Assembly: GCF_002557795.1 (NCBI RefSeq)
Contig: NZ_CP023777.1
Coordinates: 620,001 to 684,000 of the forward strand
Origin: Chitinophaga caeni
GTDB taxonomy: Bacteria; Bacteroidota; Bacteroidia; Chitinophagales; Chitinophagaceae
Reading direction: 5' to 3'
Length of the DNA stretch: 64,000 nt
Position numbers and translations under genes: made by a program. This document shows, in pieces, positions 17,147 to 23,836 of this stretch (the stretch's first letter is position 1; every line of letters starts with the position of its first letter). Under the pieces are notes generated by a model. It was not told where the DNA came from. It saw only the letters and a program-made list of their open reading frames with translations, and made no database searches.

Positions 17147-18613
17147 ATGATGAAAAAGCTTCTTTTACCTTTTGCTGTTTTAGCTTTTACTGCTTGCCAA
17201 CAACAGGCGAAGCAGGAGGGTTCGGAAAACAAAGCGCTCCCGATAAGTAATCCTGGATCCGTGACTGTTTATACCACGGCAGATTCCGCCGGTTTACGCA
17301 TTGCCAAAACGGCAAGCTTACCGTTCGTAGATATGCCGCAACCCTTGGAAACACAGCCTTGCATTTTTATCGATCCAAGGAATCAATTCCAAACTATTAC
17401 AGGTATAGGCGCTGCTTTAACCGATGCGGCAGCAGAAACTTTCGCAAAGCTTCCAACAGGAAAGCAACAGGAATTTTTAAAAGCATATTTTGATACAACC
17501 GCGGGAAATGGTTATACCATGGCCCGCACGCATATCAACAGTTGCGATTTTTCAAGTGGTTCTTATACATATGTGAAAGATGGCGATACAGCCTTAACCA
17601 GCTTCGATATCTCCCATGATAAACAATACCGTATTCCATTTATCAAGCAATGTATTGCCGCGGCCGGGGGGAAGCTCGGGATGCTCGTAAGTCCTTGGAG
17701 CCCGCCTGCATTCATGAAGGACAACAACAACATGTTGGAAGGTGGCAAATTAAAACCGGGGTACCGTCAACATTGGGCTGATTATTACGTAAAGTTCATC
17801 CGGGCTTACGAAGCGGAAGGTATCCCGGTTTGGGGTTTAACCGTGCAGAATGAACCGATGGCCAAGCAACGCTGGGAATCCTGCATCTATTCTGCCGAAG
17901 ACGAACGTGACTTTATCAAGGCTTACCTGGGACCTACTTTGCAAAAGAACGGCATGCAAGATAAAAAGCTGATAGCGTGGGATCATAACCGTGACCTGAT
18001 CTTCCAAAGGGCCAGTACCATCCTGAACGATCCCGAAGCGGCCAAATACGTTTGGGGCATCGGCTTCCATTGGTACGAAACCTGGACCGGCGGCGATATG
18101 CAATTCGATAACCTAAGATTGGTTCATCAAGCTTTCCCGGGCAAACATTTAGTTTTTACGGAAGGTTGCAAAGAGAAGTTCAACCTGGATAGCGTGTATA
18201 ATTGGTCCCTGGGAGAACGTTACGGTAATTCTATGATCAATGATTTCAACAATGGCACCGTGGCATGGATCGACTGGAATATCCTTCTTGACGAAACCGG
18301 TGGACCTAACCACGTGGGCAACCTCTGCTTCGCGCCTGTTCATGCAGATACCCGTAGCGGGGAGTTGATCTACACCAATGCATATTATTACATTGGTCAT
18401 TTCAGCAAATTCGTTCGCCCCGGTGCAAAAAGAATCGCCGCATCGTCTAGCAGGTCACAATTACAGACAACTGCATTTCAAAATATTGATGGAAGTATTG
18501 TAGTAGTAGTATTAAATACTACTTCGCAAAGAATTCCTTACAACTTATGGATCAATGGAAGGGCTGCCGCTACTGAAAGTATGCCGCATTCTATTGTAAG
18601 CTTAGTACTATAA
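17147..18613 (+). CDS. glycoside hydrolase family 30 lipoprotein (second)
   Basis: A 488-residue GH30 enzyme, clearly different from the first. The lipobox is FTAC (C17). WSPPAFMKDNNNM (184-196), acid/base E236 in TVQNEP and nucleophile E339 in VFTEGC are all present. GIGAALTDAAAETF (86-99) is the typical GH30 N-terminal segment. The start at 17147 was chosen because it begins the lipoprotein leader; the open frame extends back to 17060 inside the preceding gene. The pair suggests successive cuts of one polymer, such as a beta-1,6- or beta-1,3-glucan. A strong terminator follows. Confidence 0.9.
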   Translation: MMKKLLLPFAVLAFTACQQQAKQEGSENKALPISNPGSVTVYTTADSAGLRIAKTASLPFVDMPQPLETQPCIFIDPRNQFQTITGIGAALTDAAAETFAKLPTGKQQEFLKAYFDTTAGNGYTMARTHINSCDFSSGSYTYVKDGDTALTSFDISHDKQYRIPFIKQCIAAAGGKLGMLVSPWSPPAFMKDNNNMLEGGKLKPGYRQHWADYYVKFIRAYEAEGIPVWGLTVQNEPMAKQRWESCIYSAEDERDFIKAYLGPTLQKNGMQDKKLIAWDHNRDLIFQRASTILNDPEAAKYVWGIGFHWYETWTGGDMQFDNLRLVHQAFPGKHLVFTEGCKEKFNLDSVYNWSLGERYGNSMINDFNNGTVAWIDWNILLDETGGPNHVGNLCFAPVHADTRSGELIYTNAYYYIGHFSKFVRPGAKRIAASSSRSQLQTTAFQNIDGSIVVVVLNTTSQRIPYNLWINGRAAATESMPHSIVSLVL

Positions 18614-18635
18614 AGTGTACGTGGAACTTATAAAG

Positions 18636-18671
18636 CTCCCTGGTCTGTTCCCGGACCGGGGATTTTTTTTT
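18636..18671 (+). terminator. intrinsic terminator at the end of the GH30 locus
   Basis: An 8-bp stem, CCCTGGTC / GACCGGGG (one G-U pair), followed by nine T residues, 25 bp before the convergent gene end at 18696. Confidence 0.85.
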
Positions 18672-18695
18672 GCTGGAAAATATTCATATAACGGG

Positions 18696-19826
18696 TTAAC
18701 GAAACTTCGATACATCGGTTGCACTGGGACCGTAACTGGTCCATACAGCGCAGAAATCAAACGGCAATTGATTTAACAGTTCATCAATATCGAAGCCCGG
18801 TAATTGATCCAAGCAAGTGATAACAAGGTTTTTCCGGATCGATTGTTCCCCGTGATACACTTGGTCCGTCATGATACTATACCTTATTAAACCGGGATCT
18901 AATTTTGAAACCCTAAAGGCTCCTTGGAAATCATTTTCTATATTTGTTTCCCCTTCCGTATTTATTAGACTTAGCTTCTCATTATTCGACATTGGCCCAT
19001 TGCCATGGCGCGTCTGATAGCATCTACTTACATAATAGATTTCGATATCCTTTATATCAACATTAACGGATTGTATGATGGAGAGTGCATTTTGGGAAGT
19101 AGTACCGCTCCAGGTAGTATGGGGATGGATGCCATGTGCTTGATCCAATAATATCCCTTGGCTACCTTCAAATATAATATGCTGGTAAGAATTGTATAAC
19201 TGCCCGAAGGGAATAACCCTTGTAAAACGAAGGGATTGTTGACAAAACTCTATATATTTTTCTTCATCATAATCTTCAAGTTCATTTTTATACAAATCAA
19301 CTAAACCCGGTTGCGACGTATTCCCGGTTTTCTGTTCATAATAATGCTTTACACCTTGTAACCGTTGCTCAAACATCCATGGAAAAAGTAGATCCTTCGC
19401 ATAAAGCGTAACGCCACAGGCGTTCCTTTCAACGGTTGCTCCAAAACCAACGCCGCAGCTACCATGTTTTTGTAACCGTTCGGAGGCCCGGTTATAAGCC
19501 ACATCGTACATAGTCGTCACCATGCAAAGCGGATGTACAAACAATTGTGGTTGAAATGTGCGTAAATGTTCGTATTCCACCATTGTAGCGGGAGGAAAGA
19601 TGGTCGTATATTCTGAATAATAGGTAGGAATACCTCTAAAAGTGCCTGCACCAAAGTTGCTGAATGTATGTCTACGCTTATCCAGCGCAACGGTATGCCC
19701 CACTTGATGACCGCCTGAAAACCGGCATACTAGCACTTTTTCATTACTTCGGGATGCAAGGAAGTCAATAGTAAGTCCTTTCCCTGCATCACCGAAGCCA
19801 GTATCTAAAACGATTGAAAATTGCAT
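18696..19826 (-). CDS. divergent adenylosuccinate synthetase homologue
   Basis: A 376-residue protein of the PurA fold, shorter than PurA (about 430). The GTP loop GDAGKG keeps the catalytic aspartate (D13) and GGHQVGHT keeps the catalytic histidine (H44). FEGSQGILLD (219-228) and YQTRHGNGPM (270-279) are also PurA motifs. After 279 the usual aspartate-binding TTGR-type loop cannot be recognised: the region reads SLINTEGETN...QGAFRVSKLD. It may therefore ligate something other than aspartate to IMP, or have lost that role. It is the last gene of a tight three-gene operon with a VWA protein, not near purine genes, so a housekeeping purA role is unlikely. It is not a clear match to phage PurZ. 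Confidence 0.8.
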   Translation of the reverse strand: MQFSIVLDTGFGDAGKGLTIDFLASRSNEKVLVCRFSGGHQVGHTVALDKRRHTFSNFGAGTFRGIPTYYSEYTTIFPPATMVEYEHLRTFQPQLFVHPLCMVTTMYDVAYNRASERLQKHGSCGVGFGATVERNACGVTLYAKDLLFPWMFEQRLQGVKHYYEQKTGNTSQPGLVDLYKNELEDYDEEKYIEFCQQSLRFTRVIPFGQLYNSYQHIIFEGSQGILLDQAHGIHPHTTWSGTTSQNALSIIQSVNVDIKDIEIYYVSRCYQTRHGNGPMSNNEKLSLINTEGETNIENDFQGAFRVSKLDPGLIRYSIMTDQVYHGEQSIRKNLVITCLDQLPGFDIDELLNQLPFDFCAVWTSYGPSATDVSKFR

Positions 19827-19832
19827 ATCTTA

Positions 19833-20678
19833 TTATAGCATATCTTCCACGGTAATATTATCCGTATTATTATTCTTCTTGTTAAATTGACTGATAACAA
19901 GTTGCGCAATTTGCTTAGCGATCTGTTTATAATCTTTTACAACGATAAACCGTTCGCCTAAAAGTTCTTTCCAAACGCCTTTTCTCATATCTGTAGCGGA
20001 ATAAGCATCATGCTCTACATGCAAGTGAAATACTTCGTACATTTTCGAAGCTTCCCGGATGATGTCTGCAGTGCTAATGGTGCGTGCTTCCGTTTCAGAA
20101 GTGATGCGTTTGATTACGTCGGCAGGTATGTTTGCCAGGCAAGGTTCATCCCCGATCGTGAATAGGAATCCTTTCTGTTGGCGTTTCTCCCAACAATCGA
20201 TGCTGGTATGCCTTGCAGCGATCAAATGCGCCAGGTTGTAACCTTCGGCATTATTTCCACCGCCGCCACCTTCGAGATATACTTTGGTTAACCAGCGATC
20301 CAACAGTTCCGCGGATGATTCAAACTGTCCTACCTGCAAAGGTGCCCGGTCATAAATAAAGTCCCCGATGCCTAAGAACAATACTTGCGGATGTTGAATA
20401 CCCGCTTCCATCAGGGAGCCGACAAGGTCGGGCAATGTATTCTTAACGATATCTTCCGGTATAAAACCCATACTACCGGTAACATCCAATCCCACGATGA
20501 TCGACAAGGATTCCGGGTGTTCTTCCGAATCGCGGGACTCTCTCTTGATTACCGTTTTCGGATCCATTTCGGGATCAATAGCTCTTGCCGTAAAAATTTC
20601 TTCCCTGGATTTATTGTCATATGACTTAACCGTTCTTAGACGTGTGTACGATTCGTAACTAAACCTTCCTGATCCCAT
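19833..20678 (-). CDS. von Willebrand factor A domain protein, cytoplasmic
   Basis: A 281-residue protein with a VWA domain starting near 58. The metal-ion-dependent adhesion site reads DVTGS (D65, T67, S69), and a Gly-rich GGGGGNNAEG turn near 138-147 may supply the second metal loop. There is no signal peptide or membrane helix, so it acts in the cytoplasm. The N-terminus (1-57) is charged, with EEIFTARAIDPEMDP. It starts 2 bp after the coiled-coil gene and ends 6 bp before the PurA-like gene, so the three products probably work together. No MoxR ATPase is adjacent, unlike many VWA systems. Confidence 0.8.
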   Translation of the reverse strand: MGSGRFSYESYTRLRTVKSYDNKSREEIFTARAIDPEMDPKTVIKRESRDSEEHPESLSIIVGLDVTGSMGFIPEDIVKNTLPDLVGSLMEAGIQHPQVLFLGIGDFIYDRAPLQVGQFESSAELLDRWLTKVYLEGGGGGNNAEGYNLAHLIAARHTSIDCWEKRQQKGFLFTIGDEPCLANIPADVIKRITSETEARTISTADIIREASKMYEVFHLHVEHDAYSATDMRKGVWKELLGERFIVVKDYKQIAKQIAQLVISQFNKKNNNTDNITVEDML

Positions 20679-20680
20679 AA

Positions 20681-21028
20681 TTATAAATTTAAATTTCCAC
20701 CGAATAAATGCTGGTATCTCCTTACTGCCAGCTCCAACTTAATTTCAAGGTTCCTGATCTTCACTGCTAGTTCTAAATCCTTACTCACGAACGACTTGGC
20801 ATCGAAATCAGAGGCGAGTACCAGGCTGTTGGCATCCGTGGGACTCATATCCAGCATATTTTCCTGCTCCCTTTTCAATTTTTTAATCATCAGTGACAGG
20901 TCTTCCGTTTCGCGCTTGTAGATTAACTGGGCATCTTCCGCGATCGCGATAGCACGGTCTTCACGAATTTTGGCATTATTGCGGCGCAAGGAATCTATAA
21001 ACGCGCCTCCGTTGTTTGTATCCGGCAT
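20681..21028 (-). CDS. small coiled-coil hypothetical protein
   Basis: A 115-residue protein that I do not recognise. Helical, charged stretches at about 20-60 (REDRAIAIAEDAQLIYKRE...) and 78-105 (KDLELAVKIRNLEIKLELAVRR) look like a coiled-coil hairpin, suggesting dimerisation or a scaffold. There are no membrane helices or cysteines. It is the first gene of the VWA / PurA-like operon, 200 bp from the divergent DNA methyltransferase. Confidence 0.7.
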   Translation of the reverse strand: MPDTNNGGAFIDSLRRNNAKIREDRAIAIAEDAQLIYKRETEDLSLMIKKLKREQENMLDMSPTDANSLVLASDFDAKSFVSKDLELAVKIRNLEIKLELAVRRYQHLFGGNLNL

Positions 21029-21192
21029 TTCAACTTTTTTAAAGGTTAAATGATGACTACTATTTGTATTTAAATATGTAAAATATTAATTAGATGACGA
21101 ATATACGATAATTCAATTTTTTAAAGTTCTCCGTATCCATGATTATTCCGGTGGATAAATATTCGTAATCAAAAATTAACAAGCTAATACTA

Positions 21193-21214
21193 TTGTCCGT
21201 AAATTTGTCCGTAA
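21193..21214 (+). repeat. direct repeat before the methyltransferase gene
   Basis: TTGTCCGTAA occurs twice (21193-21202 and 21205-21214) with a 12-bp period. TAAATTTG at 21200-21207 within it fits the -7 promoter consensus, giving a leader of about 16 bases before the ATG at 21229. The repeat may be a protein-binding site on that promoter. Confidence 0.4.
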
Positions 21215-21228
21215 TTGAATGTGCTTCC

Positions 21229-23451
21229 ATGAGTGTAAAATTTTACTTAGATAAGGCTGACAAAAGGGATTGTGCGCCCATCCACCTAGTATTGCGCCAT
21301 AAATCTGTGCAAATAAAAGTGGCTACCGGGGAGAAAGTCCATAAATCGGAATGGGATCCCCAGTCGCAGTTGGTAGATGAAAAACATCCCCATCATAAGG
21401 AAATAAACAGGTACCTGTTTTTCTTGAAAGAGCAGGTAATACATTTTATGGACACGGCCGCTCCGGCACAACTAACGGAGAAAAAGTTGAAGGTGAAAAT
21501 TTTGTCTTTTGTAAAAGGACGAAAGGCTAATAATGATAAGACGATCCTCCCGGCTACTTCTGATTTCGAAAAAGGTAAACAGAAGTTTACTTTCCTGGAT
21601 TTATTTGCCGGCGCCGGCGGCTTTAGCGAAGGATTTTTACAAGCACAATTCAAGGACAAAATATTCGATTTCTTATTGGCTAGCGATATTAACGAAAATT
21701 GCGAGTTGACACACCTTGCCCGGTATAATTACCAGCTAGGCTTGGATGTAGCCTTTTTACGGCAAGATATCAGCGAACCGGGGTTCTTGGATAACCTGGT
21801 TAAATCATTAGATGGAAAAACGGTGGACGTAGTATGCGGCGGCCCGCCCTGCCAAAGCTTCAGCCTTGCAGGTAAACGCAGCAAATTTGATAAGAAAGAT
21901 GAACTTTTTGCCCATTACCTGAAAGTGATTCGTCAATTACGACCTAAGTACTTCGTAATGGAGAATGTAAAAGGCATCCTGACCAAGGAAAGGGGGAAAA
22001 TCAAGGAAATGATCTTGCAGGAAATACGTTCGATCATTGACCTGAATGACTTTCATATCCTGTTGGATTTTATTAAACGACTGGGGAAGCAAACGAAAAA
22101 ATCGACATTCCTGCTCAACTGTTACCTGGACCGCCTGCAATTTGAAACCGCGATCGACAAAGAACTGGATGAGTTAAAAAGCAAATACATCCTGCTCGTT
22201 GAAAAGAAATTCAAACAGCTTACGCCTAAAATCGTAAGCTATAAAGAAAGTAAAACAAGTATCCATATCAATACGATCCGCCACGGATTTAAATTGCTCG
22301 AAAGGAGCCGCGAACTTACTGCCCTAAAGAAAAGGGTGATCCATGAGAAGTCGTCCAGTGACCTTGATAACGATTTGTTCGTCGGTGATTTCAACGCTTT
22401 TCTTACGGCGATAGACCCCGGGTATATCATCGAAAGAATCCAGAAAGCATTCCAATTCTTATCCCCTTCCAAGGAATATAAGGCTGATGTAGATGAATTG
22501 CTCGCCAGTCTCAAAATATATACTACCACGTTTGATGATTGCATGCAAGGTTTAAAGCCGTATGTAAAGGAAGCAAAAGCATCGCGGGAGTTTGAACAGA
22601 TTCTTAACCAAATTAGGCTTTACAATATCGAAGAGCCGTTTGTAGCGCATGCCGCTGATTACGGTGTGCCGCAAAACAGGGAAAGGGTGCTGTTCATCGG
22701 CTGTAGGAAAGATCAATCCCCGGTGAAAGAAGTGCCGCCAACAGTATCGGCCAAGGAACGTGTCACCGTGTTCGAAGCGTTGCATGATCTTGATTTCATC
22801 AATATGGGCGAGGAAAAATTCCAATACGAGGAAGTGGATTTAAAAGCGAAATATAATGGAAGCTCCAAGGTAATGGCCGCATTACTTAAGAAACGTGATC
22901 TCGATGGCAGTATGAATGCTAAGTCCGGTTTGTCTTATTCCGATTGGTCTAAAAAAGGACGGTTGTCAGGCAGGTTTCCACATGCAAAGCATCCCTTTTT
23001 CGTAAAGCATGCAACAGAACTGAGTAATATCCAATCACATTTTGTAGCACCTTTACTAAATCATAAAACCAGCAAACAAAATAGTTCCGTTGTAAAAAGA
23101 TTGGAGGTGATCTTGCAAGAAGGCGATTATGATTTGGCAAAGAAACGATTAAGGACCGAAGGACTCGCTTCCGATAAAAGAAGCTATAACGTGCTAAAGC
23201 CAAACCAACAAAGCCCTACCGTTGTCACCATCCCCGATGATTATATCCATTACGCCAGCCCGAGGGCATTAACAGTGCGGGAAATGGCCCGCTTGCAATC
23301 GTTCGACGACTCTTTTGTTTTCCAAGGGAAAAGAGCTACCGGTGGAATAAAACGAAAAATGGAAGTGCCGCAATTTACCCTGGTCGGCAATGCGGTTCCG
23401 CCGCTGTTAGCGCGTGCCGTGGCGCAGGAAATATTAAAACATATTCATTAA
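21229..23451 (+). CDS. cytosine-5 DNA methyltransferase with integrase-like N-terminal Arm domain
   Basis: A 740-residue protein. Residues 1-90 resemble the Arm DNA-binding domain of Bacteroidota tyrosine recombinases: VKFYLDKADK, then IHLVLRHKSVQIKVATGEKV, W, and INRYL. From 120 on come the C5-methyltransferase motifs: I FLDLFAGAGGFSEGF (122-136), IV GGPPCQSFS with catalytic Cys208, VI ENVKG (245-249), VIII QNRERV (482-487), X GNAVPP (720-725). About 235 residues separate motifs VI and VIII, against roughly 40 in typical enzymes, so a large helical insert is present. The ATG at 21229 was chosen because similarity starts there. No restriction endonuclease is adjacent. A mobile element sits right at its stop codon. 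Confidence 0.9.
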   Translation: MSVKFYLDKADKRDCAPIHLVLRHKSVQIKVATGEKVHKSEWDPQSQLVDEKHPHHKEINRYLFFLKEQVIHFMDTAAPAQLTEKKLKVKILSFVKGRKANNDKTILPATSDFEKGKQKFTFLDLFAGAGGFSEGFLQAQFKDKIFDFLLASDINENCELTHLARYNYQLGLDVAFLRQDISEPGFLDNLVKSLDGKTVDVVCGGPPCQSFSLAGKRSKFDKKDELFAHYLKVIRQLRPKYFVMENVKGILTKERGKIKEMILQEIRSIIDLNDFHILLDFIKRLGKQTKKSTFLLNCYLDRLQFETAIDKELDELKSKYILLVEKKFKQLTPKIVSYKESKTSIHINTIRHGFKLLERSRELTALKKRVIHEKSSSDLDNDLFVGDFNAFLTAIDPGYIIERIQKAFQFLSPSKEYKADVDELLASLKIYTTTFDDCMQGLKPYVKEAKASREFEQILNQIRLYNIEEPFVAHAADYGVPQNRERVLFIGCRKDQSPVKEVPPTVSAKERVTVFEALHDLDFINMGEEKFQYEEVDLKAKYNGSSKVMAALLKKRDLDGSMNAKSGLSYSDWSKKGRLSGRFPHAKHPFFVKHATELSNIQSHFVAPLLNHKTSKQNSSVVKRLEVILQEGDYDLAKKRLRTEGLASDKRSYNVLKPNQQSPTVVTIPDDYIHYASPRALTVREMARLQSFDDSFVFQGKRATGGIKRKMEVPQFTLVGNAVPPLLARAVAQEILKHIH

Positions 23452-23458
23452 TTAATAT

Positions 23459-23767
23459 CATTGTTGTCCGACTAAAAATGCTTTAAAGGTACTTGAATTC
23501 CTTACCTGGTCAAGGATATAAGCGAAGGATGATACATTCACCCCCAGCCAAGAAAACCGTGGAACTTCGCACCGTTGATAGCGAAGGGAAGCTTGGCCAT
23601 ACAGTAGTAGAAAGGCCAGATCGAGCGATCAAATTGGTGGCCGTAATGGCCAATTTGTGCCTTTTTTTGGTGCTTTTTTGGGTAAACAAAAAAGTACAAG
23701 AAACGAGCAGATGAACATTGAATCGAACTATTGAGGGCCCCGGTTAAAATTTAGTCGGACAATAATG
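23459..23767 (+). mobile_element. MITE-like non-autonomous element, copy 1 (309 bp)
   Basis: Imperfect terminal inverted repeats, CATTGTTGTCCGACTAAA on the left and the complement of CATTATTGTCCGACTAAA on the right, are flanked by a perfect 9-bp direct repeat AATTAATAT (23450-23458 and 23768-23776). The element has no credible gene; a 73-codon frame inside is not kept in copy 2. Copy 2 lies at 54670-54989 in the opposite orientation. The left target duplication overlaps the methyltransferase stop codon. The transposase is not in this window, so it was moved in trans. Confidence 0.88.
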
Positions 23768-23777
23768 AATTAATATC

Positions 23778-23813
23778 AAAACGCCCCGGCAGTAAATATG
23801 CCGGGGCGTTTTT
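23778..23813. terminator. bidirectional terminator after korA
   Basis: A perfect 12-bp GC-rich stem, AACGCCCCGGCA / TGCCGGGGCGTT, followed by a T run, with an A run on the other side. It is 24 bp past the korA stop and just outside the mobile element. Confidence 0.88.
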
Positions 23814-23836
23814 GACCATTGTTTTATATAAATATA

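Noticed and set aside
18696..19826. Phage-type PurZ (2-aminoadenine synthesis)
   Set aside because: The catalytic aspartate is kept, unlike typical PurZ, and no DatZ, phage polymerase or other phage genes are nearby.
21193..23451. Methyltransferase start at the TTG at 21193
   Set aside because: The extra 12 residues have no similarity to the Arm domain, and a -7 promoter box lies inside that stretch; the ATG at 21229 fits better.
23493..23714. 73-codon gene inside mobile element copy 1
   Set aside because: The frame is not preserved in copy 2 and has no known motif; the element appears non-coding.
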